A stretch of 64,000 nucleotides of DNA, taken from Sipunculus nudus. Its lineage: Eukaryota; Annelida; Sipuncula; Golfingiida; Sipunculidae. The notes below the pieces were generated by a model. That model did no database searches. It was not told the DNA's origin and saw only the letters and a program-made list of their open reading frames with translations. The position numbers were made by a program, and so were the translations under genes. Of this stretch, positions 38,501 to 49,913 are shown piece by piece (the stretch's first letter is position 1; the number at the start of each line of letters is the position of its first letter). Location: assembly GCA_026874595.1 (NCBI GenBank), contig CM049313.1, positions 50,889,659-50,953,658 on the forward strand, written 5' to 3'.

Positions 38501-39455
38501 AGCTTGGCACTTTATCTGAAATTCAACATTAAGCTCCAAAGAACAGTTTTGGAAACTTTCATGCTTCTTTCATTTTTTGCACAATTCCTCCAAATATGGG
38601 GGCTTAACCGCTGGACTATAGGAATAAGTTGTAAATTCATGTTCAACGACTGCAAGTGAAAAACAGCCAATGATCAATAATAAACTGATTATTTTATGTA
38701 CTTTCTATATTTCTGTAAATATTGTTAATAAAAGTAATTTTCACATAAAGATGTGACTAATCATGTTATTATAGTAATCATACATGAGATGCAATCAAGA
38801 TTGTATGGTAAAAATGGCAGACAGGTGGTTGACTTTAAAATGGGCACTTATAACAGAAAGCATGTTTAGGGTTAAGGTGCAACGTATTTAATTGATTATG
38901 AAAGATAACAACCAATCATCAATGTAATCAATTAATTGGAACACCAAAAGTATGAACATTTACAGAATTATAAATGTAGAACCCCTTTGATACACTGAAA
39001 AGTTTTTATGTGGAATCATTCCTTTTGAACTGCAATACGCAAATTGTATTATCATAAGTTATACTCCAGTTTCTAACCTTTGATGAAGAGGTCATAAAAC
39101 TGTGGCTCAATGCAACCCACAGCCATGTATTTCCCATCTGATGTCTTGTATGTGTCATAGAAATGTACTCCAGAGTCTAGCAGGTTTTCACCCCTCGGAT
39201 TCCCCCAGATGCCCATCTGCTCAGATCGCCATAAGAAACTTCCTACAACACATCAAAATACCATACCAGTAAGTGCAAGGGTGTCAGTATTTTCATCACT
39301 TTTGCCCAAGTTATCAACCATAAGCAACAGGTTTGAATCTTAGTCTATGATATCCCCCCCCCCACTTAAATTCTTTCAGACATGAAAGAGTTTCTAACTT
39401 CTTGTAGGTTCTCTGGACAATTCACTCAACTGTGAGTACACTTTTTCTGAGTAAA

Positions 39456-39501
<46 letters not shown>

Positions 39502-42500
39502 CACAATCCAGTTATCAAATATAATCCATCACATTTTGCTATATACAAATTAAAGCCAGTTATGAAAGACACTAAAAGTAATGCACTTATACAATGTCAT
39601 CCTTTAATCTTTAAAACAGTATTTCTCTGTCTTAGTATCATTTTGTCAATTTAATTTAATTTAAACTGCATTTTAATTTTATTCTATTTAATTTCAATTT
39701 GAAATAGAAATATCTGGCATCAGTGATGCCATAGCATCCCCCGAGAATTATGGTAATACCCCTTCTAAATTAGGCCCCCTTCTTCAGAAGCATATACTGA
39801 CACTTAACAAGGCCAAGGCTGACAGGGTCAAGGTCACAAATGTTCGTACTTGTCTAACATCTTGGAGACAATTTGGGTATCAAATTTTAAGAAAAATAAG
39901 CAGTTATTGAAAAAGTTATTAGGTTCATAAAAATCCTACATTTCTTCAGGTTTGTCCTTGAAATTTAAAATCAAGGACACAAGTCAGATTAGTCTTGAAT
40001 AAAATCTGAGATATTGGTGAAAATATTTTATTCCGTTAAACAAACAGATGCTTCAAATGTTATTGGGTTAACAAAAATCCAATATATTTGCAGATTTGAC
40101 CTTGAAAAAAAAAGCTCAAGGTAGCCAGTCTTCAATCATGTCCAAGATCTTGGTGGAAACAATTTGTGTATCATATTTGAAAAAATAATATGCTGTACCT
40201 CAAATTTATTTGGTTAACAAAAATCCTATGTTTCTGCAGATTAGGCCTTGAAAAGATTGGTCAAAGTCACCATGTCTTCAAACATGTCTGACATCATCTT
40301 GGTGGAAACAATATGCGTGTCATATTGGGAGAAAAAACACATGGTACTTCCAAAGTTATGGGGTTCACAAAATCTTATATAGAGGCATATTTAACCTTGA
40401 AGGTCAAGGTCACATATTTTCAAACTCTTTCAACAACTTATCATCTGATATCTTTCATTTTGATTTTTAACAAGTGACCCAGGGGTCCTGATTCTCAACT
40501 GATTAGAAAGACATTGACTTAAGGAATTTTATCATCTGAATGCCATATTTTGTAGATGATATCCCTATTCAACTGAAGCATAGCTTGGTGGATATGGGTA
40601 ACAGAGACCTAATTTCTGGTTTCCAAGGAGATTTTCATTGACCTTTCTCCATGTAAAGTTAGAAGATCCTAGGTGGAATGGTTACAACTTGTGCCCTGTT
40701 TACAGACAACAGCTTCTTTGAAGGTCTCAAAAATAAAAATTTACAGAAAATGTGTATAAAAATTTAAAAAAATACAGGTGTCACCACAAGTCTGCAGGAA
40801 CTGATGAAACACACCATGTTGAATGTGCATGCAAAGAATCATGGTGATGATTGCATTAGCTGTTCAGAAACTCAAGGTTTTGTATCAAATTTTTAATTAT
40901 ACTTAGGGATACTTGCAAGCCCTATAGCTTGGAAGATATTAGTAACAGAGACCTAATTCCAGGTTTTCGAGGAGATTTTTTATGGACCTCCCAGGATCTC
41001 AGGTAAGAAGATTCTAGGTCCAATGGTTACGATTCGTGCCCTGTTAACAGACAACCCTCCCTGGAAGCCAAGAAAAAGATTCTAGGTCCAATGGTTATGA
41101 TTTGTGCCCTGTTAACAGACAACCACATCTTTGAAGGTCTCAAAAAAAGAGAAAAAAAAAGGTGTAAAAATTTGAACAAGGCCTAGTACAGGCATAATGT
41201 GAAACCAATCCTCTTCAGGTACATGTGTAACATGTATATGAACAATGCAAGTACTTAACATTTTGAACAAGAAACAATTACACAAACATCACTGCTGAAA
41301 TTCTTGTATAGGTGCACACAACAGAAAAAAGATTGTAGATGTTAACAGACAGCCCTCCCTGGATGCCAAGAAAAAGATTCTAGGTCCAATGGTTATGATT
41401 TGTGCCCTGTTAACAGACAACCACATCTTTGAAGGTCTCAAAAAAAGAGAAAAAAAAGGTGTAAAAATTTGAACAAGGCCTAGTACAGGCATAATGTGAA
41501 ACCTGTACGATCGGATATACACAAGGTATAATGCTTCAAGCTGGACCAATCCTCTTTAGGTACATGTGTAACATGTATATGAACAATGCAAGTACTTAAC
41601 ATTTTGAACAAGAAACAATTACACAAACATCACTGCTGAAATTCTGGTATAGGTGCACACAACAGAAAAAAGATTGTAGATGGCACCAACAGTCTTGTAT
41701 ACAACAAAGCTATCATAGATATAAACATATGCCCAATTTCAGAATGATATGTCAAACCCCTCTTCAGAAATAAGCAGTGAAATACACTGTGCAAAAATTA
41801 ATGTAGGTGGCACTACTGGTCTTATAAAGCTATATAAGCTATCTGTTTTGTATATATATGCCTTATTTCACGCTGATAAATCAAATTCCTCTGTAGAAAT
41901 GAGCAGGCTTATACACTGCGCAAAAATCATTCTAGGTGGCGACACCTGTCTTGTGAATGAGAAAGCCACCAATGACACACGAACCGGTCAAAATATTAGG
42001 CCAATACACTTAACTTCCCTTGAGTTTGATGCACTGGGCTGACCAGGCTTAAGTGAGAAAGGCAGTTGCCCTGAGTGAACTGAGACAAATTGCAGACTTA
42101 AGCTACTGCACTGAGTGAACTCTTGACCTGCATCTGGCTAGACTGAGTGAACCTTTGACCTGTACCTGGCTGCACTGAGTGAACTTTTGACCTGTTGCAT
42201 AATCTGACACAGTTGGCAGTCTGCCAAACCTATAAATACATCCAGACTGACCTTTTGCCTGTTGCCAAATCTGAAATAATTGGAAATCTGCCAAGCTATT
42301 TAACTTGAAATCTAAATGTCTAGTGGCATGATGCAATAGATGCTAATAAAAGGTGCCAGGCTAGATGTAACTGCTTCACACAGCTAACATATATGGTAAA
42401 ATGACTCATGCTTGAATTATCAAAATCTAAGGATAATTAATATGTGAGATTTAAGAATTTTGCCCAGGGGTTTTTGAGAAGAACTTTGTAGCCACTGAGC

Positions 42501-45229
42501 TAAAATGGGCTGTTATGGCATATGACTAAATTCAGCTTCCCATAACTCAGCCAAAAGTCACTGAACTGAGACCATGTGAACAAACTTCAGAAAACAATAC
42601 CCTAGGATCATTTCTGCGTGATATTAAACAATTTGGTCATACGGTTTCAGAGAAGAAATTTTTTGTAGCCCTCAGTATGATAGGGGCACTGATGACCCCC
42701 GTACAAAAAAGGCCGATGCAGGTGGCGCCACTAATACCTCAATATCAGATATGATTCATGTGACCAACACTGCCATAAAATTTGGTGATGATAGCTCCAG
42801 CCGTTTCTGAGATTGTAATTTTAGTATGCCTTTTTAGACAGATGACTTAAGTTAAACTTCCTGTAACTCGGCCAAAAATCAAGGAACTTAAACATCATTC
42901 AAATAAACTTGACAGAGATTGTTCAAAAAATCATTTCTGTGAAACATTGGACAATTTGGCTGAACAGTTTCAGAGAAGAAGATTTTTAAAGGTTTTTTAG
43001 CTTTTTCCCTATAAAATATAAGAAAATGCAGTTGTCCAAAAAGTTAGCGAAATCCGATAGAGTTTTAAGATGACTTTTTATTGCATAAAATTTGGTGATG
43101 CTAACTCCTGCCGTTTTCAAGATAGTATGGGTTAATGTATAGACAACGGTCAACGGCCGATGCCACACCATCGCATAAGCTCACAGGTTCAGTAAAAATC
43201 CAGGTGGTGCCACAAGTCTGCAGGAACTGATGAAACACTTCATGATCAAGATGCATGCCAAGAATAATTGTGATCAATGCATTAGTTATTCAGATACTGA
43301 AGCTTTTGTATCAAATGTTTAATTACTAGGGGGGGGCGTTCTTCAGAGCCCAATTGCTCAGAGGATATGGGCAATAGGAAACCTAATTTCAGGTTCCAAG
43401 GAACTTTTCATGGAATTCACTAGTGTTGAGTAAGAAGATTTCAGGTCCAGTGGAAAATTGTGCCTGGTTAACAGACAGACAGATGGACAGATGATGAACA
43501 AAGGGTGATTGCTATAGCTCAGATGAATTTCAGTCATACATACATATATCCACTTGAGAAACAATGATTTTGTTTGTTTTTACCAACAATGGAAACATTT
43601 AAGGTCAAGGCCACTCTCATGGTAACGGCCATGACCCAAATTTAATAACCCTCACCCAATAACCCATATCTATCCCTAGTCACAATATGAAAGAAATCTG
43701 TCCATTAGATTTTGACTTATTATGCTCAGTGGTATTGATGAGGGTATAAAAAGGTGCAAAAATAAGGAATGGATAATAGGTGGTGCCACCAGTATCCTGT
43801 ACACGACAATGTTATCTTTGGGCAACTGGATTTTTGGATCAGTTATATTATATATATATATATATATATATTATATATGAGATATTTAAGAATCTGTGAT
43901 TTTCACCAAAAATGAACCTAGTCAAGGTCAACTCTCCTCGTAAAGGTCATGACCCCTTTTTAAAAAGGCTTCCTCCTCTTGCCCATATCTAGTTTAATAA
44001 AGATCTATGAATATTTTATGAGTTATCTCACTCACAAGATTTTTCTGCTCCCTTGGCATCGGGACAGTGCTAAAACCATAGTATCCCTGATCTTGTCAGG
44101 GGATGAAAAAATATATATTTCTTATCAATGTTTTTAGTAGAACTGATATCATTTGATCTTATCCCATTACTATAATTCAACTGTATTAAAAATTTATTAT
44201 AAAAATCATTGTATTTTATTATGTATATATCTATATAAATAATACCATTTATTAATTCTCTGTTTATATTTCATATGTGATGTATCCCAGAAACATTGTA
44301 TTATAATCCTACCTGTATATGCCGCCCCTTCCACCATGTTTGCATCAATCACCTGGCCTTTTCCTGACCTGTCACGTTCAAGCAAAGCCATCACAATACC
44401 AAATGCACACGTTAGTCCTCCACCAGCAAAATCTGCTAGGAGATTGATTGGGGCATATGGGTTCTCACCCTTACGTCCCAACATGGACAGTACACCTATC
44501 AAAACAAATATGATCTTATCTATTCATGCAAAAAGGAAGAGAATATTATAAAGCATGCTGGTCATAAAGATCACAATTTTCAATACCTCCATGGAGCATG
44601 AGTACAACATTCAAATTTTAAAACGAGGCATGATGTTATAACTTACATTTAAAATTGTCTGCATGTGATAGTTATCTTATTTTCATATCTATTAAAGGTG
44701 ATAATGTCATGCTTTCAATTTTTTTCAAATAATAAGCAGTTTTATCAAGAAATCTAAGAAGTAGGGTCCATGTCATATCAGTGAGATAAGAGAATATCCA
44801 GGAATTTCATAGCCAAAAGACATAGCCTTTATATTCCTGGAATTCTGTTTTGTCTGGGCGATGAAATAATTTTTTCCCTAATTATCTTTAGATCTAATAA
44901 TATATATCATTACATATCAATTTAATACTTGAGAATGGTAGAAATATTATGAATTTATATCTGATTTGGCTCAAGTAAAAGGGTACTTTTCTTTAGTACA
45001 AATAGGTACTTAAGAATGGTTGTACTTCTGTAAAAGTACCTGAGTTTTCATCAGACAAGAGACTGCTGTACCTGATATGGATTACCTGATATGGCTAGGT
45101 AGTTGATGTCATGGCCAGCCCTTGCAGCCAGAGACCCTCTCTGTCCATAACCTGTCAATCTGGCATACACCAGGCGTGGGTTCAATTTCATCAAATGTTC
45201 TGGCCCAAGATTCAACCTTTCCATTACAC
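28919..45229 (-). CDS. AMACR: Alpha-methylacyl-CoA racemase, four C-terminal exons
   Basis: Class III CoA-transferase fold enzyme that interconverts 2R- and 2S-methylacyl-CoA esters, needed for peroxisomal (and, in vertebrates, mitochondrial) oxidation of branched fatty acids and bile-acid-type intermediates. Exons 45086-45229, 44313-44495, 39078-39242 and 28919-29316 join in phase (890 nt, 295 residues plus stop). Seen: [72 protein letters not shown]. His39, Asp69 and Glu154 of this partial protein are spaced 30 and 85 apart, as His122, Asp152 and Glu237 of human AMACR. The C-terminus is KSKL, a canonical PTS1. The N-terminal ~85 residues are not found between 45230 and 64000, so exon 1 probably lies right of the window. 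Confidence 0.96.
29533..29581. repeat. (TA)n microsatellite
   Basis: About 24 TA units in the last AMACR intron. Confidence 0.95.
29595..30831 (+). mobile_element. Family C fragment (no 5' end)
   Basis: Carries the C middle and late modules (TGCACTGAGTGAACTC repeats near 29765; TTTTCCCTACAAAATCTAAG near 30805) and stops exactly where C2 begins, so C2 inserted into it or replaced its end. Confidence 0.6.
30832..34492 (+). mobile_element. Family C element C2, containing B2
   Basis: 5' ACGAGGCCTATAGGCC then TAATGCGAACCTGTGC; 3' GGCTCACAGGTTTG then TAAAAAAA. The inverted pair GCGAACCTGTG / CACAGGTTTGT is nearly perfect. GGTGGCGCCACC at 34018. The span includes B2 at 31010-31822. Confidence 0.7.
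31010..31822 (+). mobile_element. Family B element B2, short copy nested in C2
   Basis: 5' TAGGGACCCATGGGTC then CACTCAGCTG; 3' ACAGTCAGCTGAGC then AAAAA. It interrupts the C phrase CACAAAAATGATTGTAG, which is uninterrupted at 45831. GGTGGCGCCACC at 31469. This copy preserves the target site of the hAT-like element unfilled (31602). Confidence 0.8.
35588..35800 (+). mobile_element. tRNA-derived SINE-like sequence
   Basis: Diverged. Possible A-box (AAGTGGTGAGACGCTCG) and B-box (AGATTTGACCAAC), followed by TGGTCCTTCCATGGTCCG as in the copy at 51713. It lies inside the TA-flanked element. Confidence 0.4.
37655..37810 (+). mobile_element. tRNA-derived SINE-like sequence
   Basis: A-box like TCGCCTAGTGGTTACGG (37666) and B-box like CTTTGAACCCC (37712) at tRNA spacing. 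Downstream it holds CCACTACAACCCACTC (37760-37775), the exact inverse of 35658-35673. Confidence 0.45.
39078..39242 (-). CDS. AMACR: AMACR exon with catalytic Glu
   Basis: Encodes [40 protein letters not shown] and [14 protein letters not shown]. The Glu of IEPQFY pairs with the His in the family mechanism. Acceptor TTGTAG, donor GTTAGA. The next exon is 9.8 kb away across a transposon-filled intron. Confidence 0.97.
39459..39499. repeat. (TA)n microsatellite
   Basis: About 20 TA units, AMACR intron. Confidence 0.95.
39780..40445 (+). repeat. ~145 bp diverged tandem array
   Basis: GGTTAACAAAAATCC-type phrases recur near 39925, 40065, 40210 and 40360, with AAGGTCA half-sites and TCTTGGTGGAAACAAT between them. 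It ends just before the B6 start and is probably the core of an older element. Confidence 0.6.
41045..41640 (+). repeat. ~298 bp direct tandem duplication across a C insertion edge
   Basis: The phrases GAACAAGGCCTAGTACAGGC and TTGAAGGTCTCAAAAAAAGA occur twice, 298 bp apart (for example 41175 and 41473), both joined to B6 sequence on the left. The first copy lacks about 55 bp after the C start. Confidence 0.7.
41473..43197 (+). mobile_element. Family C element C3
   Basis: 5' ACAAGGCCTAGTACAGGC (diverged start), 3' AAGCTCACAGGTTCAGTAAAAA. Contains ~130 bp monomers (41680-41990), the GAGTGAAC repeat (42070-42190) and GGTGGCGCCACT at 42720. Confidence 0.65.
43536..44312. other. AMACR intron sequence
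   Basis: Contains AAGGTCA/GACC phrases (43600-43700, 43925-43950), a (TA)n run at 43849-43873 and a GGTGGTGCCACCAG at 43781, so it is likely old repeat sequence. No gene seen. Confidence 0.4.
44313..44495 (-). CDS. AMACR: AMACR exon with catalytic Asp
   Basis: Encodes [20 protein letters not shown], then [20 protein letters not shown], then [20 protein letters not shown]. The Asp of LLADFAGG is the second catalytic acid/base. Acceptor TTGATAG, donor GTAGGA. Confidence 0.97.
44496..45085. other. AMACR intron between His and Asp exons
   Basis: AT-rich and unremarkable; no repeat end or RNA gene seen. Confidence 0.6.
45086..45229 (-). CDS. AMACR: AMACR exon with catalytic His
   Basis: Starts with two bases completing Gly, then [40 protein letters not shown] and INYLAIS. 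The His of GHD is the catalytic base for one enantiomer in the family. Acceptor CATTGCAG, donor GTAATC. Confidence 0.96.
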
Positions 45230-46081
45230 CTGCAATGCAGCAACTCTAATTTTTAAAAACAGAAGGAAGAATATAGATTTAAAATTTTTTCTTAGATTAT
45301 TTTAGTTAAACTTTTCTGGATCAGATATTCCGAATGGGACTAATTGACTGATATATAAAAATTCATGACCTGTATATATATAAAAATCTGTCTTTCAATC
45401 CACACAAATTTATTCAGCTCCAGAGATGTTAACATAATTTTTTTAAATACATAAGATACAATATGAACCTCAGAAAGGTCCAAGAAAGGTCCATGGGGAC
45501 ATCAAATCTACCTGATCTATGATTGTATGAAAGTCATGATTTCTGAATCTTGTGAAAATGCTGAATTATGGGACTGTACCGGCTTGTTATTTTAACACTT
45601 CTGTCATCCCGATCATTATTTATAGTGAAAAAAAATAATGTGACTGGACTGAAGTAAACAAGGCCTTCAGGCCTAATGCGAACCTGGGCATTGGGAAATA
45701 CACCAGGTATAATGCTTCAATGCTGGACCAATACTTCTCATGTATATGAACAATGCAAGTACTAAACATTTTGAATAAGAAACAATTACACAAACATCAC
45801 TGCTGAAATTCTGGCATGGGTACACACAACACAAAAATGATTGTAGCAGGCACCACCAGTCTTATATACAACAAAGCTATCAGAGATAAATATATATATG
45901 CCTAATTACAGACTGATATATCAAACCCCTTCTGAAAATAAGCAGGGACACACACTGTGCAAAAATTACTGTAAGTGGTTACCACCAGTCTTGTATACGA
46001 CAAAGCTATTCGATATGTATATATATGCCCAATTTCAGGCTGATATATCAAATTCCTCTGTAGAATTAAGCAGGCACATAC

Positions 46082-47190
46082 ACTGTGCAAAAGTCATTGT
46101 ACGTGGCGACACCTGTCTTGTGAACGAGAAAGCCATCAAAGACACTTAGACAGGTCAAAATATCAGGCCAATACATCAAAATTACCTTGAGACTGATGCA
46201 TGGGGCTGACCAAGCTGAGGTGAGAAAGGCAGTTGCCCCGAGTGAACTGTGACAAATTTGCTGGCTCAGGATACTGCAATGAGTGAACTCATGACCTGCA
46301 CCTGGCTAGACTGAGGGAACTCTTGACCTGTTGCATAATCTGACACAGCTGGCAGTCTGCCAACGCTATAAATAGATCAAGGCTGAACTTTGGTGCCAAA
46401 TCTGATGCAGTGGGCAGTCTGCAAACACTATAAATAGAATGCAGCTACTGCACTGAGTGAACTCCTGACCCATACCTGGCTACACTGAGTGAACTCTTGA
46501 CCTGTTGCCTAATCTGATACAGTTGGCAGTCTGCCAAAGCTATAAATAGATCAAGACTGACATCTAGCCTGTTGCTAAGTCTGAAATAGTAAGCACACCA
46601 TTGCATAAGCTCATGCAGGGGCCCTGCCCTGAGGGGCATGACACCCATGAGGTGATCACATGGTGCCCATGAGGTGTTCACATGTGCAAAAGTCATTGTA
46701 TGTGGCCACACCTGTCTTGTGAACGAGAAAGTCATCAAAGACACATAGACAGGTCAAAATATCAGGCCAATACATCAAAATTACCTTGAGTCTGATGCAT
46801 TGGGCTGACCAAGCTTAGGTGAGAAAGGCAGTTGCCCCGAGTGAACTGTGACAAATTTGCTGGCTCAGGATACTGCAATGAGTGAACTCATGACCTGCAC
46901 CTGGCTAGACTGAGGGAACTCTTGACCTGTTGCATGATCTGACACAGCTGGCAGTCTGCCAACGCTATAAATAGATCAAAGCTGAACTTTGGTGCCAAAT
47001 CTGATGCAGTGGGCAGTCTGCAAACACTATAAATAGAATGCAGCTACTGCACTGAGTGAACTCCTGACCTGTTGCCTAATCTGATCCAGTTGGCAGTCTG
47101 CCAAAGCTATAAATAGATTGAGACTGACATCTAGCCTGTTGCCAAGTCTGAAATAGTAGGCACACCATTGCATAAGCTCATGCAGGGGCG
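46082..47190 (+). repeat. Direct duplication of ~0.6 kb inside C4
   Basis: GCAAAAGTCATTGTA..TGGC followed by CACCTGTCTTGTGAACGAG occurs at 46087 and again near 46685; CACCATTGCATAAGCTCATG occurs at 46600 and 47163. The two copies look very alike by eye; the second is shorter by about 35 bp. Confidence 0.75.
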
Positions 47191-47195
47191 CTGCC

Positions 47196-47275
47196 CTGAG
47201 GGGCATGACACCAATGAGGTGTTCACATGTCGGCCATGAGGTGATCACATGTCACCCATGAGGTGATCACATGCC
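47196..47275 (+). repeat. ~19-28 bp CCCATGAGGTGATCACATG repeat
   Basis: Three imperfect units here, also at 46648-46685 and 32440-32490 in C elements. Confidence 0.65.
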
Positions 47276-49913
47276 TTGTGCTCGGCTGCACTGATTGAAC
47301 TCTTGACCAAAATCTGGCTGCACTGAATGATCTCTGATCTGTTGCCAAATCTGAAACAGTTGGCAGTTTCTCAACCTATTTAAAGATACAGACACAATCT
47401 TGGAGTGTTGGTGAATCTGTTTACACATACTGAAAGACTTTGGCTAAAATGCTTTTTTTTCAAGCTGACATATTCATAAACTTTTTATCAAAATATCTAA
47501 AATAACAAAAGATGCAGTTCTTTCATTGTTAAAGGTCCAATAATTCTGCCAAAAATCATTCAAGTAAACTTGAACAAAGGCCACCTAAGAATAATTTTTG
47601 TGCAATGTTACAGAAGTTATAATGGAAACAATAATTTTGTAGAAGAACAGTTTTGCAGTCCTCAGTTTGAAATAGAAATAAAATTGGCCATAAGACCAAC
47701 AAAAGCTTTTCTGATATGATTAAAAGAACCATGTCCTAGGATAATTCTTTTGAAAAATTGAACGATTCAACTTGACAGTTTCATCATACACATTTTAAGC
47801 TGAAAAAGGCTAAAATTATGAGGTTTTTGCCCATAAAAAAACGGTCAATGTAGGTGGCACCACAAAATCTGCAACTTCAAATATTAGTCATGTGACCAAT
47901 ATTTGCACAATACTTGGTAATGCTAGTCATTTCTGAGATAGTCAGTATGCTTACTTGGCCAAATGAATGTTCAAATTCATGTAACTCCACTAAAATTCAT
48001 CAAATGCAAACCATCTGACCAAACTTGAGAGGGCTTGCCTCTGGGGAACAATTTGGCTTGACCATTTACAAGAAGAAGACTTTTAAAAGTTTTTCAGCTT
48101 TTTCCCTATAAAATCTAAGTAAACGCAGATAGCAAAAAAATAAACTTTATCTCACAATATTTGATATGTGACAGATTCTTGCATAAAATCTGGGGATGGT
48201 AGCTCCTGCCATTCCTGAGAAATTATGGGTTAATGTACAGATGAACAATGACCCTCGTACCGAAAAAAGGTCAATGCAGGTGGCACCTACAATACCTGAA
48301 TTTCATATATGACTCAAGTGACCAACACTGGCATAAAATTTGGTGATGATAGCTCCGGCCGTTTCTGAGACTGTCATTTTAGTATGCTTTTTTTGAAAGA
48401 TGACTAAGTTCAACTTCCTGTAACTCGGCCAAAATTCACCGAACTTGAACCATTCAATTAAATTTGAGAGAGATGGTATAAAAGATTTCTGTGAAATATC
48501 AAACAATTTACCGTTTCGGAGGAGAAGATTTTTAGAGGTTTTTAACCTTTTCTCTTTAGAATCTAAGAAAATGCAGAGTTTTTCAGATCGCTAATTTTTT
48601 GCATTAAATTTCATGATGCTAGCTCCAGTTGTTTTTGAAATAGTATGGGTTAACGAACAGACGGCGGGCGCCACCACACCATCGCATTAGCTCACAGGTT
48701 TGCAAAAAATTACTACAGATGCCTATTGAATGCAAAATTATAGTACAGATACATCTCACTGATGGAAAAATCTTGAATTAAGTTGAGCATGAGGAATATC
48801 TTAAATCATAAATCTACAAGCTGGATGTATCTGCTTCATACAGCTTACATATATGGTAAAATGACTCAATTCAATCTTTATAATTCAGATAAAATGCATT
48901 CTTTGGAAGCATAAAAGACAATTATTATAAGAATTATTCAGGGGATTATTCTTGTAAAATATTAAACAAATCTGCCTCAGGGGCCTCAGTCAAAAAATGT
49001 TTTACAGGTTTATAACTCATATGGGAAAATACAGCAAAATGGCTTAGTTAAGCTTCTCATAACTCAGCCAAAAATCACTGAACCAAAACCATTTGAAAAA
49101 ATTTGAATTATCAACATCTAAGGATATTTAATGTGTGAGATTTAAGAATTTGGCCCAGTGGTTTTTGAGAAGAAGATCTTTGTAGCCACTTAGCTAAAAT
49201 GGGATGTTATGGCATATGACTAAATTCAGCTTCCCATAATTCAGCCAAAAGTCACTGAACTGAGACCATTTGAACAAATTTCATAAGGCACTACCCTAGG
49301 ATCATTTCTATACGATATTAAACAATTTAGCCTTATGGTTTCAGAGAAGAAGTTTTTTGTAGCCGTCAGTATGATACGGGCACTGATGACCCCCGAACAA
49401 AAAAGGCCGATGCAGGTGGCGCCACCAATACCTCAATTTCAGATATGACTCATGTGACCAACATTAGCATAAAATTTGGTGATGATAGCTCCAGCTGTTT
49501 CTGAGATTGTAATTTTACTATGATTTTTTGGACAGATGACTAAGTTCAACTTTCTGTAACTTGGCCAAAAATCACAAAACTTAAACCATTCGTACAAACT
49601 TGAGAAAGATTGTTCCAGGAATCATTTCTGTGAAATATTGGACAATTTGGCTGAACAGTTTCGGAGAAGAAGATTTTTAAAGCTTTTTTAGCTTTTTCCC
49701 AATAAAATCTAAGAAAATGCATTTAGCCGAAAAATAAGCAAAATCCGATAGAGTTTTTAAGATGACTAATTTTTTGCAAAAAAATGTTGTGATGCTTACT
49801 CTTGCCGTTTTCAAGATAGTATGGGTTAACATACAGACGCTGGATGCTGGACGCCAGATGACAGAAGCCGGACAATGCCACACCATCGCATAAGTTCACA
49901 GGTTCGCTTAAAA

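Larger units (their letters stand above)
34799..38618. mobile_element. TA-flanked element with long inverted arms, 3.8 kb
   Basis: Ends are TAGTCCAGCTGTTAAG on the left and CTTAACCGCTGGACTA on the right, each flanked by TA (34797-34798 and 38619-38620). The left arm (34799 to about 35085) is inverted in the right arm, which occurs twice (about 37995-38290 and 38330-38618); all three hold TTGGATTTTG..CCAAGAT or its complement and GGCCGCC-type wording. TA target duplication with TIRs suggests a Tc1/mariner-type or other TA-targeting element. No transposase ORF was seen. It sits in the large AMACR intron. Confidence 0.7.
40470..43535 (+). mobile_element. Family B element B6 (diverged), containing C3
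   Basis: 5' ACAAGTGACCCAGGGGTC then TCTCAACTGAT. Its module (TACAGGTGTCACCACAAGTC at 40772) resumes after C3 at 43200 (CAGGTGGTGCCACAAGTCTG). The 3' end (CTATAGCTCAGATGAATT near 43512) is degraded and the inverted repeat is not clear. Confidence 0.5.
45658..49913 (+). mobile_element. Family C element C4, 4.3 kb, with internal duplications
   Basis: 5' ACAAGGCCTTCAGGCC then TAATGCGAACCTGGGC; 3' AAGTTCACAGGTTCGCTTAAAA. A second C-type 3' end (GCTCACAGGTTTGCAAAAAA near 48690-48710) lies inside, so two C copies may be fused. Contains GGTGGCGCCACC at 49418 and a direct duplication at 46082-47190. Confidence 0.65.
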
